From Planctomycetota bacterium (lineage in GTDB: Bacteria; Planctomycetota; Brocadiia; SM23-32), in the NCBI GenBank assembly GCA_018334735.1, contig JAGXLK010000038.1, positions 1-10,561 of the forward strand: a DNA stretch of 10,561 nucleotides, read 5' to 3'. The position numbers and the translations under genes were made by a program. The notes below the pieces were generated by a model. The model was not told where the DNA came from and did no database searches. It saw only the letters and a list, made by a program, of their open reading frames with translations. This document shows, piece after piece, positions 1 through 7,351 of the stretch; the first letter of the stretch is position 1; the number at the start of each line of letters is the position of its first letter.

Positions 1-1500
1 GAGGACCCCTTCGCTGACCAGATACCGCTGATCCCCACGGTACAACACATGCCAGCGCCCGCGGTGTCCGGTGACCGTCCGCACAAGCCCACCGCCAAGC
101 TCGCTCTGGTGATAATTTTCAAGAACCCGCCATTCCTTGGTTTCAGCGTCTATCTCGGCCAAAGTCAGCCATGATCCCGGATTAAACCAGACACGGAGAG
201 GATTGCGCGTATCCGGTTCTCCCCAGGTGTAGTAAGGTTGACCGCCGTACCACTCCTTCACCAGCTGTCCTTCTCCATTGAAATGCGCCACACGTCGCGG
301 GGCGGTTCTTTCCTCGGTAACAACAAAGCCATCCTGTCCGTCAGAACAGATCGAGGTAATGTGCAGGAAATCCGTTGGAACATAAAGCCCATCCTGCCGT
401 CCGCCCTTCCGCCCGTAGGTACTCTGGAGTTTGCCCTTCGGCGAAAAACGTTTCACCTGATGCGTGGGGGCAAATTCAGAAACCAACAAATCTCCGTTCG
501 TTTGGTCAATCGCAAGACGCCGAGGTGATATCATTCCGGCTGCAACGACCACGCTCTGTTCACCGGAGGCCGCAACTTTGACTATCTTCTTTGAAGAAAT
601 CACGAAAACTTCGTCATTCGACCCCACTTCAACGCCCCAGGGATTCTCAATGGCCACCTCCGATTGCACCGAACCGTCATCAGGACTCACCCAGCAAACT
701 TTATCCCTGTCGTGGTAGCTTATCACCACCGTTCTCCCCCGCGCATCCAGGTCTATCATAGAAATCGCCTGCCCGTGCTTGTAACGACGATGTTTCAGAC
801 GGCCGTCTTCGCGACGTTCATCGTCCTCGGGCAGAAGATCCCACGTGGCACGCCGGTGTCCACTTTTTGCATCAATTACCTGAATGTAGGCGTTCTGCTG
901 CAACATATAGAGCGTCCCTTCGCCATCGCTCGCCAGAGAAACACCGCCCTGGAAACGTCCTGTCGTAACATCGCCCCGGCCACGCGTCCAGAATCGCTCC
1001 TTACCACCAAGCGATTGTTTCAAAAGCACAGGGGCCGTTTCTGTCACTGTCGCTGCGATATACATTCCGGACGAATCGACCTCGACCGAAGCCGGTCCAC
1101 CATGATTGCCCACCCATCTGTCATAAGGGACGGAATCCGGATTAATGCCCAAACTCGTCACGTATTCGGCTCTAAAGCCGGGGGTGCGGAGCACCCGCCA
1201 CTCGTATTCGCCAGGCTTCTGCGGATTACCTTCACGGTCCAACCCATCCCAGGAAATAATATGCTGTCCCGGTTTTTGCTTTTCAGCGCGCAGCAATTCA
1301 CGTAGCAAATGTCCCTCGGTATCGTAGACGGCCGCTGAAACACGTCCGGACTCTTTAAGCTCGTATGAAAATGACACCTCACCGGCCGCACTCTTTTCCT
1401 TCATCTGGCCGGCTTCTCCCGCAAAAACACAAGCCCAGTTCGCAAGTGTGAAAACAAGAAAAACAGAAAAACTCAAGGGCCTTCTGAGTTTATGGTTCAT
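1..1500 (-). CDS. Secreted FlgD-Ig / NHL-like beta-propeller protein, 3' end missing
   Basis: An open frame runs from an ATG at 1498-1500 to the left edge without a stop, giving 500 residues and no C-terminus. Residues 1-27 form a Sec signal peptide: basic MNHKLRR, a hydrophobic stretch, and a likely signal peptidase I site after VFA. A cysteine at residue 24 lacks a good lipobox. Residues about 41-105 resemble the FlgD Ig-like domain, with the typical WDG-x-D-x-x-G-x-x-x-x-PGEYEWRV ending. From about residue 125 there are repeated short blades of the NHL/SMP-30 kind, such as RRLAIDQTNGDLLVSEF followed by VKRFSPKGKL. No catalytic motif is visible, so it may bind or scaffold rather than catalyse, but the missing C-terminus could carry another domain. 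An AGGAGA ribosome binding site supports the start. The domain assignment is by pattern recognition; the coding call is firm. Confidence 0.88.
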   Translation of the reverse strand, partial: MNHKLRRPLSFSVFLVFTLANWACVFAGEAGQMKEKSAAGEVSFSYELKESGRVSAAVYDTEGHLLRELLRAEKQKPGQHIISWDGLDREGNPQKPGEYEWRVLRTPGFRAEYVTSLGINPDSVPYDRWVGNHGGPASVEVDSSGMYIAATVTETAPVLLKQSLGGKERFWTRGRGDVTTGRFQGGVSLASDGEGTLYMLQQNAYIQVIDAKSGHRRATWDLLPEDDERREDGRLKHRRYKHGQAISMIDLDARGRTVVISYHDRDKVCWVSPDDGSVQSEVAIENPWGVEVGSNDEVFVISSKKIVKVAASGEQSVVVAAGMISPRRLAIDQTNGDLLVSEFAPTHQVKRFSPKGKLQSTYGRKGGRQDGLYVPTDFLHITSICSDGQDGFVVTEERTAPRRVAHFNGEGQLVKEWYGGQPYYTWGEPDTRNPLRVWFNPGSWLTLAEIDAETKEWRVLENYHQSELGGGLVRTVTGHRGRWHVLYRGDQRYLVSEGVL

Positions 1501-1510
1501 GATTTTGCAC

Positions 1511-1516
1511 TCTCCT
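1511..1516 (-). promoter_or_regulatory. Ribosome binding site of the propeller gene
   Basis: The minus strand reads AGGAGA ten bases before the ATG at 1500. This is a near-consensus Shine-Dalgarno sequence and fixes that start. Confidence 0.75.
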
Positions 1517-1575
1517 GGTGAAACCGGCGTTTTCTCATGATGTCTATGTTCATGCATGTACAGAATAAAGGGGAA

Positions 1576-1590
1576 TGGCGCCATGCGCCA
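1576..1590. repeat. 15-bp dyad TGGCGC-CAT-GCGCCA
   Basis: A perfect 6-bp inverted repeat with a 3-base centre lies in the leader region of the propeller gene, 76 bases before its start. It could be an operator or a short leader hairpin. No partner regulator is in the window. Confidence 0.4.
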
Positions 1591-1708
1591 GTTACAAATA
1601 CCAGGATGATCCACCCCGGGAAACCCGAAAAAGATACAAGAAGACTCAGATTCAGCCCCATTGGCAATATATGAGTATCCGTTTACCGCGCGTTAACATA
1701 ACTGGCGC
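1585..1708. repeat. Separated 10-bp inverted repeat, GCGCCAGTTA / TAACTGGCGC
   Basis: GCGCCAGTTA at 1585-1594 recurs as its exact reverse complement TAACTGGCGC at 1699-1708, with 104 bases between the arms. The left arm shares GCGCCA with the dyad at 1576-1590. The right arm lies in the spacer and last bases of the candidate promoter at 1695-1725. The sequence shows the repeat; a role as paired operator sites is inference. Confidence 0.35.
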
Positions 1709-1725
1709 CCGAATGTCGTTGTCAA
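1695..1725 (-). promoter_or_regulatory. Candidate sigma70 promoter for the propeller gene
   Basis: On the minus strand a perfect TTGACA (1720-1725) is followed after 19 bases by TATGTT (1695-1700), which matches four of six bases of TATAAT. The spacer is longer than the ideal 17, so this is only a candidate. It would give a leader of nearly 190 bases before the ATG at 1500. Confidence 0.3.
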
Positions 1726-1844
1726 GCAGCAGCGTAGCCGCCGCAGTAATCTGGATATCGGGCGGATATAATTACGAGATTACTCACGAAAGGAAGGATA
1801 AGTTTTGGTGCGCCGCACGGCCGACCTCTTAGCGACGGTTGTGG

Positions 1845-1887
1845 CTGGTTATTCTGACGTTGGACACCAACGAAACGGATGAACCAG
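1845..1887. repeat. Nested inverted repeat downstream of the GH106-like gene
   Basis: An inner perfect hairpin CGTTGG-ACA-CCAACG (1858-1872) sits inside outer arms CTGGTT (1845-1850) and AACCAG (1882-1887). Alternative arms GTGGCT (1841-1846) and AGCCAC (1897-1902) extend the symmetry, and a small stem TCCCA/TGGGA lies at 1903-1918 beside the stop codon. None is followed by a clear T-tract on the minus strand, so it is not a textbook intrinsic terminator. It may be an mRNA 3' structure. Confidence 0.35.
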
Positions 1888-1919
1888 GCAAATCATAGCC
1901 ACTCCCACGACGATGGGAA

Positions 1920-4900
1920 TCAGTCGACCGTTCGATAGCTGATTTGAGGTATTGAGAAGCAACCGCATGGGACAAGATTATAATCTTCGGACCATTGATC
2001 TCCGGATGTTATAAACTGGGATGGGCCGGTCCATCGTGGCCATGTTTCCACATTATGAAGCGGGCCAAACGCATTCCTGCGGTGCGAGACTACTTCAATG
2101 GTCAGGCCAATTTCCCTCGTATCCTGCACGTATTCCGTAATCTCAACTTCGGCCGGTTGCCAGCCGATCACTCCCGCCTCTTCGCCGTCAACCAGCACTC
2201 GCGCACAAGCACCGCTGAAATCAGGCACTTTCACGAATACTTTGCGGCTATCAGCCTGCACCGGAACGGTTCTTTCATAGGCTATCGCACCGCTGTAGAA
2301 TGGCAGATCCTGCTGAGTCCAATCCCCAAAATCTAAATGAGACAAGCCCTTTATGACAGCCTCATTGCCGTTCAAAGAGACGCCAAAATATCCGAGCAAA
2401 AACATAGTCTCCAGCCCGGCATCATCGTCATAAGTTCCGGAAAGTTCTATGGTATTTGTGCCTTCCTTTACCTCCGCCACATCAAGTGGAATCACACGAA
2501 TAGACCGATCGACCCACCAGCCACATTCAGCTTCCGTGGAAACGCTCTGGCCGTTCAGTGTAATTGAAAACCTCTGGGGATCCTCGAGCGCAACCTGGAT
2601 AGGCCCTTTCGGAATTTCATCAACCTCAAATTCCGCACGCAACTGTACTTCCCCTTTTGGACCTTCCGCGGTTTCTTCTCTCGCCCACGGTTGGACCATT
2701 TTCCCTCCACGGGAACCAAGTCCAATTGCGTCGCGAATGGCGTTATCCACCTTGAGCACTTCTGCTGGTCCCTGCCAGTCCCCCTCCTCAATGCGGTACC
2801 AAACGCGGTCAAGCACATAAACATTCGGTTCATTCATCCGCATATCCCATCCGTCTTCCGGCAACGGCACGGATTTTACTTCTGAAGCGCGTTTCTCCTC
2901 GGACAAATCTTCTTCATCCGGTGTTATTACAAAAACAGCGCTACCGGTAGGGGCAAGTGCCCTGGAAAATTCCATGCCGTCTTCAGTGATCTCGGCTCCC
3001 GCATCCGAGCGCTCACCGGTTTCAGCGTTCCAGGCCTGTACCTGTCCTTCAGCCTCGATTTTTATCTTCAAAACCCCGGTGCCTTCCTCCCGGTTCGTAT
3101 TACAGATAAACAGGTAGTAGTCCGAACCGTCCCGGTGCAATAGATACAGAACATCCCTGCACTGTTTCCCGTTCTCGTCGGTTATACTGACCACACGTGT
3201 CTCGGCCACCGAATCAACGACGGGGTCACGGGAAAAGGAAGCCTGCGCGCAGTTTCCAGCAAAGTCGAGTTCTCCCCCCTCGGGTTTGGCAGCATCCACG
3301 TATTCAGGGATCTCCCCGCAGAAAACAACTTTTCCGCCCTTTTCGGCGAACTCGCTGAGAATTTCAGCAGTGCTGCTCCGTATCGTCAGCATAGGTGGCA
3401 CCAGAACTGTCTGGTAGTTCGCCTCTCCGATGCAGAGCGACTGCTCCTCAGCATCAACCTTTCCGAGTCGAGCGATCATGTCCTCGTCCCCGTAATCGAA
3501 ATCCAGGTGTTCCTCCAACAACCACTGACGCAGTTGGTCGTGTTGCTGGTCCAGGATTTTGATCCGTTCATCGTCTTGCCATTCCGCTCCGGCAAGAGCC
3601 CAGACGCTTTCAACAGGGTGGACAACAAGCAGTGGGCGGACGGCTTGCCCTCGGCTGGTCAGCACAGCAAGGCGTGCAAAATAATCTTCCACAGTGCTGT
3701 AGTACCGCCACCAGGGAGATTGATAATGGATAGAAGCGGGATAATCGCGCTTGGCCTGGCCGGCCATGGTATACCAGGAGAGGTGCTGACACCTCAGATT
3801 GATTCCAAGAGCCGCCTGCCAGTCGCCAACGGCTTTGTGTCCTTCAAAACTGAAATCCCAGCCCGTGCACCCATAGGTCTCGCTCAGCACCCAGCGGCGC
3901 CCCATTTGATGCTGTACGCTGGAACATTGCTTAGCGGTTCCGTACTCGTAATTATGCTCCGTCAGGATATCGATCCCCTGAGCTTGCATATGTTCGTAAA
4001 ATCGCATTGCCGATCCGACGACGCTACTCTGGGAACGAAGAGTCCCCTCCGCAAGGACATGTCCCGTGTGCATTACATTGTTCTCTTCACACCACTCCCC
4101 TATTTGCCTTGCGAAGGCATCGGAAAAAAGGAACGTAATACAATCTATATAATCCCACCGAGTCGTAGAAATTTCTTCGCCCTCGGGGGTAAAAAATATT
4201 TCAGGAAGCACATCCATGATCTCGTAGCCGTAACGTTTGCTGAACGTTTCTGGAAGCGACCCGGTCCAGGCGGTTTTCCAGGATTTCGTTCCCTCAATCG
4301 CAAAAGGCTGGACAACGTTTCCATAATTAGGTTCATCGGTAAAGATCCCGGGGATATGGTTTCCAAACTCATCGCCAACTTCCTCGCGATATCTCTCGTG
4401 CGTCACTTCGATGAAACGCTGCACGGCCTCGTGGTTCATTGTGTCGAGATAGGTGCCATTATTGTACCAGGAGGAAGGATCGTCCAGTTTGACATAGAAG
4501 CTCAGATAGCTCTCAGACTGTTCCAGGTCCGCCGGCAGGTCCTCTGTTTTCTCATACTTCTGGTACTCAATGAGAGATCCGTCCTCAATCCGGGCCACAA
4601 ACCGTGTGAGGGGGGTAATTCCGAGTTCAACATTATCGGGATGTTCGGGAACCACCACGAGGCTTCGCCGCCTGTAACGTTCATCTTTCGTCACGAAGCC
4701 GCCTGCGGCCCCCGAAGGCCAGCGGTCTTCATCGTACATCCAGGCTTCCATGTCCCGTTTTCTGGCTTCATCGACGCACGCTTTGATCATATCGAACCAT
4801 TCGTCAGACAAATATGCTGTCCCGAGTCCGACGCGGCTATGCATGAAGAATCCGCCGAGACCCATTTCGTCCATAACACGAATCTGGCGCCTCAATTCTT

Positions 4901-4994
4901 CGCCGTCAAGAACGCCGTTCCAGGCCCAGAAAGGCTTCCCTCGGTATTGTGCGTTTGGACTGACAAATTCCTGATAAACCTCTTCAGTACTCAA
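1920..4994 (-). CDS. GH106-like glycoside hydrolase (alpha-L-rhamnosidase type)
   Basis: This 1024-residue protein matches the large GH106-like hydrolase family, whose characterised members remove alpha-L-rhamnose from plant and algal glycans. Family hallmarks occur in order: PFWAWNG at 21-27, GFFMHSRVGLG at 48-58, YDEDRWPSG at 87-95, FTDEPNYG at 218-225, SETYGCTGWDFSFEGHK at 371-387, and KRDYPASIHYQSPWW at 415-429. The acidic residues in FTDEP and SETYG are plausible active-site positions, but I have not aligned them to a structure. An amidotransferase-like domain (about 480-580) and beta-sandwich/galactose-binding-like domains (about 760-1024) follow, ending in the family's GPLHNVETWPRWTGPSQF segment. 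No signal peptide is visible, so it is probably cytoplasmic and acts on imported oligosaccharides. The start is TTG, set by AAGGAG six bases upstream; the first internal ATG would delete the PFWAWNG motif. Substrate specificity is not proven. Confidence 0.9.
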   Translation of the reverse strand: MSTEEVYQEFVSPNAQYRGKPFWAWNGVLDGEELRRQIRVMDEMGLGGFFMHSRVGLGTAYLSDEWFDMIKACVDEARKRDMEAWMYDEDRWPSGAAGGFVTKDERYRRRSLVVVPEHPDNVELGITPLTRFVARIEDGSLIEYQKYEKTEDLPADLEQSESYLSFYVKLDDPSSWYNNGTYLDTMNHEAVQRFIEVTHERYREEVGDEFGNHIPGIFTDEPNYGNVVQPFAIEGTKSWKTAWTGSLPETFSKRYGYEIMDVLPEIFFTPEGEEISTTRWDYIDCITFLFSDAFARQIGEWCEENNVMHTGHVLAEGTLRSQSSVVGSAMRFYEHMQAQGIDILTEHNYEYGTAKQCSSVQHQMGRRWVLSETYGCTGWDFSFEGHKAVGDWQAALGINLRCQHLSWYTMAGQAKRDYPASIHYQSPWWRYYSTVEDYFARLAVLTSRGQAVRPLLVVHPVESVWALAGAEWQDDERIKILDQQHDQLRQWLLEEHLDFDYGDEDMIARLGKVDAEEQSLCIGEANYQTVLVPPMLTIRSSTAEILSEFAEKGGKVVFCGEIPEYVDAAKPEGGELDFAGNCAQASFSRDPVVDSVAETRVVSITDENGKQCRDVLYLLHRDGSDYYLFICNTNREEGTGVLKIKIEAEGQVQAWNAETGERSDAGAEITEDGMEFSRALAPTGSAVFVITPDEEDLSEEKRASEVKSVPLPEDGWDMRMNEPNVYVLDRVWYRIEEGDWQGPAEVLKVDNAIRDAIGLGSRGGKMVQPWAREETAEGPKGEVQLRAEFEVDEIPKGPIQVALEDPQRFSITLNGQSVSTEAECGWWVDRSIRVIPLDVAEVKEGTNTIELSGTYDDDAGLETMFLLGYFGVSLNGNEAVIKGLSHLDFGDWTQQDLPFYSGAIAYERTVPVQADSRKVFVKVPDFSGACARVLVDGEEAGVIGWQPAEVEITEYVQDTREIGLTIEVVSHRRNAFGPLHNVETWPRWTGPSQFITSGDQWSEDYNLVPCGCFSIPQISYRTVD

Positions 4995-5000
4995 AACGTT

Positions 5001-5006
5001 CTCCTT
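5001..5006 (-). promoter_or_regulatory. Ribosome binding site that selects a TTG start
   Basis: AAGGAG on the minus strand lies six bases before the TTG at 4992-4994. Its strength and spacing, together with the conserved N-terminus, decide for TTG over any downstream ATG. Confidence 0.75.
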
Positions 5007-5015
5007 ATAAAACGA

Positions 5016-5025
5016 GCGGTACCGC
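5016..5025. promoter_or_regulatory. 10-bp palindrome GCGGTACCGC before the hydrolase
   Basis: A perfect palindrome lies 22 bases upstream of the TTG start in the 133-bp gap 4995-5127. TTGAAA (minus strand) lies just upstream of it, and TATAAG just downstream at 19-base spacing. That TATAAG overlaps the ribosome binding site, so the pair is unlikely to be a working promoter. The palindrome may be an operator; function is unproven. Confidence 0.3.
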
Positions 5026-5104
5026 GATTTTCAATTTTTGTCTTGCGTCGGGTTTTCGTGGTCTTTGACGATCCTGTTTTCATCTTCCCTGCATGATCTG
5101 GAGA

Positions 5105-5121
5105 CTGAAACGATTTTTCAG
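5105..5121 (-). terminator. Weak hairpin after the YhaM-like gene
   Basis: CTGAAA and TTTCAG form a 6-bp stem with a 5-base loop, starting six bases after the stop codon. The stem is AT-rich and no T-tract follows on the minus strand. It is at best a weak terminator, or an mRNA end-stabilising structure; read-through into the GH106-like gene is possible. Confidence 0.25.
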
Positions 5122-5127
5122 GCCACT

Positions 5128-6105
5128 TCAACGCTCGGGCGCAAAGAGCTTTCGCCGGTTGTCCATCACGAGAAGCCAGTCCGTCCACGATTCACCTTCA
5201 GGGATTTCTTCCATGGCATCGAAACACGTGCGCATGGTCGCGCTGATTTGATCGCAATAATGAATCAGCAGCGCCTCGGGGGTCTGGGGTATGACGGGCG
5301 AGCCCCATTCTTTTTTCCCGTGATGACTGAGGATGATGTGTAGCAAAACATGTTTCAGCTCGCTAGCTTCCTCTTTATTTTCCGACTCGACCTCCGGTGT
5401 AACGTTTCGGTCCCAAAGGTTACTGATCATAGAGGAGCTTATGAAGATATGATTCAGCAGGTAGCCTTCATCTGTATGTTCGCTCACTCCACTGAGAAGT
5501 TCATAGCAGCGGATTTTCCCGATGTCATGTAAGGCGGCTCCCGCCAGCATAAGTTCCCGGTTTATCTGTTCTTCGTACTGCGCGCAGAACCGTTCAGCCA
5601 GCTCCCACACCTCAAGCGTATGCTCGGCGAGACCGCCGAGGTAGTTGTGATGGTGATGACTCGCAGCGGGACTTGTCTTGAATGACCGGGCAAATCCTTC
5701 GTTCTCGTAAAGTTCTTTCATCAAACGCTTGAGGTATGGATTGCTAAAATCGTCCCCTTGCCAATCGAACAAAGTGTTAAACGCTGCATCAGCGTCTATA
5801 TCGCTGGAACGGACGTACGGAGAAGGATCGAATTCTTCCGGAGGAATAACCTCATAACGTTGAATATTGAGTTGTGTATCTCCCATATATTCGTCAACGC
5901 GAGCAAGGGCCTCAATAGCCTGCCCGACCTCCAGAGGAGCCCCGATATTGTCACTCCAAATTTTAGCCTCCAGCTGTTTGCCACCTGCACAGTTCACGGT
6001 AAGAGTGTAATAATTCTGCCCGCGTCGGTCTGTCCCAAGTCTCGATTTTGCAATCAGAAAAACGTCTGTAACAAGTTCCCCAACTTCCAGTTTGTCCGGA
6101 TCCAT
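5128..6105 (-). CDS. yhaM: YhaM-type 3'-5' exoribonuclease (OB-fold + HD domain)
   Basis: This 325-residue protein has the two-domain plan of YhaM. Residues about 8-90 form an OB-fold for nucleic acid binding: FLIAKSRLGTDRRGQNYYTL, then AKIW and QLNIQRYEV. Residues about 145-295 form an HD metal-dependent phosphohydrolase domain, with the family's HHxxLGGLxEHT segment at 152-163, the HD pair at 193-194 in ALHDIGK, histidines 261-262 in SHHG, and an aspartate at 285 in HYCDQISA. Characterised YhaM proteins degrade single-stranded RNA or DNA from the 3' end in the cytoplasm. Length is close to the usual 310-330 residues. The ATG at 6103-6105 has GGGAG six bases upstream. The gene is transcribed away from xerC and toward the GH106-like gene. 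The fold and family are clear; activity is inferred from the family. Confidence 0.88.
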   Translation of the reverse strand: MDPDKLEVGELVTDVFLIAKSRLGTDRRGQNYYTLTVNCAGGKQLEAKIWSDNIGAPLEVGQAIEALARVDEYMGDTQLNIQRYEVIPPEEFDPSPYVRSSDIDADAAFNTLFDWQGDDFSNPYLKRLMKELYENEGFARSFKTSPAASHHHHNYLGGLAEHTLEVWELAERFCAQYEEQINRELMLAGAALHDIGKIRCYELLSGVSEHTDEGYLLNHIFISSSMISNLWDRNVTPEVESENKEEASELKHVLLHIILSHHGKKEWGSPVIPQTPEALLIHYCDQISATMRTCFDAMEEIPEGESWTDWLLVMDNRRKLFAPER

Positions 6106-6111
6106 CCCATT

Positions 6112-6116
6112 CTCCC
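6112..6116 (-). promoter_or_regulatory. Ribosome binding site of the YhaM-like gene
   Basis: GGGAG on the minus strand lies six bases before the ATG at 6105. It supports that start over the out-of-frame ATG at 6108-6110. Confidence 0.65.
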
Positions 6117-6169
6117 ATTTATATCAGTGATTCATAAACGCCCCCATCCACAATTTCGCCGAATGTGGA

Positions 6170-6198
6170 AACCTACCCGAGCAAAGAACCAATGTCAA
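6170..6198 (-). promoter_or_regulatory. Candidate promoter for the YhaM-like gene
   Basis: A perfect TTGACA (minus strand, 6193-6198) is followed after an ideal 17-base spacer by TAGGTT (6170-6175), which matches TATAAT at only three positions. Transcription would begin about 58 bases before the ATG. The -35 box and spacing are good and the -10 box is poor. Confidence 0.4.
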
Positions 6199-6238
6199 GT
6201 TTCTTCGCATTTCCAGGTCGTTTCTGTCCGCCTTAATG

Positions 6239-6264
6239 GGCATTTTTGACTTATAAAAGATGCC
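6239..6264 (+). repeat. Stem-loop between the divergent promoters
   Basis: GGCATTTTT pairs with AAAAGATGCC-side bases in a 9-bp stem with one G-U pair and an 8-base loop when read on the plus strand. On the minus strand the wobble becomes an A-C mismatch. It lies upstream of the predicted xerC promoter, so it may never be transcribed as RNA. Little weight should be put on it. Confidence 0.25.
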
Positions 6265-6348
6265 ACCGATATGGGTCGAAAGAAAGCAGACACCAAAAAT
6301 TCCCCGCCGAACATGCGCCCCGGCCGGTCAGCATGGCCTCGATATTTC

Positions 6349-6378
6349 TTGAGACTGCTCCCTCACAAATGCTATTCT
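6349..6378 (+). promoter_or_regulatory. Candidate extended -10 promoter for xerC
   Basis: TTGAGA (6349-6354, five of six matches) is followed after 18 bases by TATTCT (6373-6378, four of six). The TG of an extended -10 element sits one base before the hexamer. Transcription would start near 6385, leaving a leader of about 80 bases. Confidence 0.4.
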
Positions 6379-6463
6379 AGTGTAAGTCCGGCAGATAGGG
6401 TATCTTAGCTTTTTTGTCTTTCTAATAACCCGACTCCGGTTTTCCCTCTTGATTGGATGCCAG

Positions 6464-7351
6464 ATGGATTCTCTCGTCGACCAGTTTTTGAACCGGCTCA
6501 AAGTTGAGAAAAGCTATTCTGAACATACTCTACGTGCGTATCGGACGGACCTTGAGGATTTCCGCGATTTCCTTAATGCGCGCGAAAAAGAGGTACAGGC
6601 AGCAGTTCTCCGGGACGTAAGGGGTTTTCTGGCAACTCTCCGCGCCCGCGGGCTGTCGAGAAGCACCGTCGCGCGGAAAGTATCAGCCATTCGCTCTCTC
6701 TATAAATTTATGTACAGGGAGGGCTACATAAAGAAGAATCCGGTTTCGGTCTTGCGGACGCCCCGGCAGGAAAAGAAACTGCCTCGTTTTCTCACAGTCG
6801 CAGATATTGAACGCTTGATGGATGCCCCGGAAACGACCGATTGGAAAGGGGCCCGCGACCTGGCGATACTTGAGACACTTTATGGGGGCGGACTGCGGGT
6901 TAGCGAGCTCGTTTCGCTGGATCTTGACGATCTTGACCTTTCGGCGGAAGTTGCTCGTGTGCAAGGGAAAGGCAAGAAAGAACGCCTCGCTCCTTTGGGG
7001 TCGACGGCAATCCGGGCTATTCGCAGCTATCGCAGCAAGGTCCGGGAGGCGAACCTGCCCGATCGCAGCCCAATTGCGCTTTTTATTAATGCGGTCGATG
7101 GGGGGCGTTTAACATCGCGGAGTGTCCGGCGCATTCTGCGAAAATATCTTCTAAAAGCGGGGCTTGACGCAAATCTCAGTCCCCATTCTCTAAGGCACAG
7201 TTTTGCCACCCACATGCTTCAAAACGGAGCAGACCTTCGTTCGATTCAGGAGCTGCTCGGTCATGAGAACCTGAGTACCACACAGATTTACACACACCTG
7301 ACCACCGAGAACCTGAAAGAAATTTACGATCAAGCTCATCCCCGGGCTTGA
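6464..7351 (+). CDS. xerC: XerC/XerD-family tyrosine recombinase
   Basis: This 295-residue protein is a full-length Xer recombinase; such enzymes resolve chromosome dimers at dif with a partner and FtsK. The N-terminal SAM-like DNA-binding domain covers about 1-85 and the catalytic domain about 105-290. All six catalytic residues are present: Arg145 in GGLRVSELV, Lys169 in QGKGKKER, His241 and Arg244 in SPHSLRHSFATH, His267 in LLGHENLSTTQ, and the nucleophile Tyr276 in IYTHL. The ending YDQAHPRA resembles XerC more than XerD, but paralogue assignment is uncertain. I start at ATG 6464 because the protein then begins like known Xer proteins. An in-frame TTG at 6449 would add five residues but has no ribosome binding site; the ATG has only a weak GGA. 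No integrase-type insertion or neighbouring mobile element suggests it is anything but housekeeping. It is the only plus-strand gene here. Confidence 0.92.
   Translation: MDSLVDQFLNRLKVEKSYSEHTLRAYRTDLEDFRDFLNAREKEVQAAVLRDVRGFLATLRARGLSRSTVARKVSAIRSLYKFMYREGYIKKNPVSVLRTPRQEKKLPRFLTVADIERLMDAPETTDWKGARDLAILETLYGGGLRVSELVSLDLDDLDLSAEVARVQGKGKKERLAPLGSTAIRAIRSYRSKVREANLPDRSPIALFINAVDGGRLTSRSVRRILRKYLLKAGLDANLSPHSLRHSFATHMLQNGADLRSIQELLGHENLSTTQIYTHLTTENLKEIYDQAHPRA

Larger units (their letters stand above)
1501..1919. other. Non-coding gap of 419 bp with several dyad symmetries
   Basis: This gap separates the stop of the GH106-like gene from the start of the propeller gene, both on the minus strand. 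I see no convincing gene: the open frames here, including 85 codons on the plus strand at 1575-1832, have no ribosome binding site and no recognisable protein. The gap does hold a candidate minus-strand promoter (1695-1725), a 15-bp dyad (1576-1590), a separated 10-bp inverted repeat (1585-1594 with 1699-1708), and nested hairpins near the hydrolase stop (1841-1902). It probably carries the end of one transcript and the start of the next. Confidence 0.6.
6106..6463. other. Divergent promoter region between the YhaM-like gene and xerC
   Basis: This 358-bp gap holds no gene I can support. It contains candidate promoters firing outward in both directions (6170-6198 minus, 6349-6378 plus). Between them lie a stem-loop (6239-6264) and a nested dyad: outer arms CATGC at 6312-6316 and GCATG at 6331-6335, enclosing the 8-bp palindrome CCGGCCGG at 6320-6327. 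The dyads could be regulator sites shared by the two promoters. Confidence 0.55.

Noticed and set aside
664..1305. 213-codon plus-strand open frame
   Set aside because: It is antisense to the propeller gene, which has a signal peptide, a ribosome binding site and recognisable domains.
1585..1708. Integron attC-like recombination site
   Set aside because: The 10-bp arms lack proper paired core sites, no cassette genes are present, and the nearby recombinase is XerC-like rather than IntI-like.
1575..1832. 85-codon plus-strand open frame in the gap
   Set aside because: It has no ribosome binding site and no recognisable protein, and it overlaps the probable regulatory region of the propeller gene.
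3507..5096. 529-codon plus-strand open frame
   Set aside because: It lies antisense to the clearly conserved GH106-like gene, has no recognisable domain, and runs past that gene's start.
6464..7351. Recombinase as part of a mobile element
   Set aside because: It has standard Xer length and motifs, and no flanking direct repeats, tRNA, or other mobility genes are visible. I also saw no convincing dif site.
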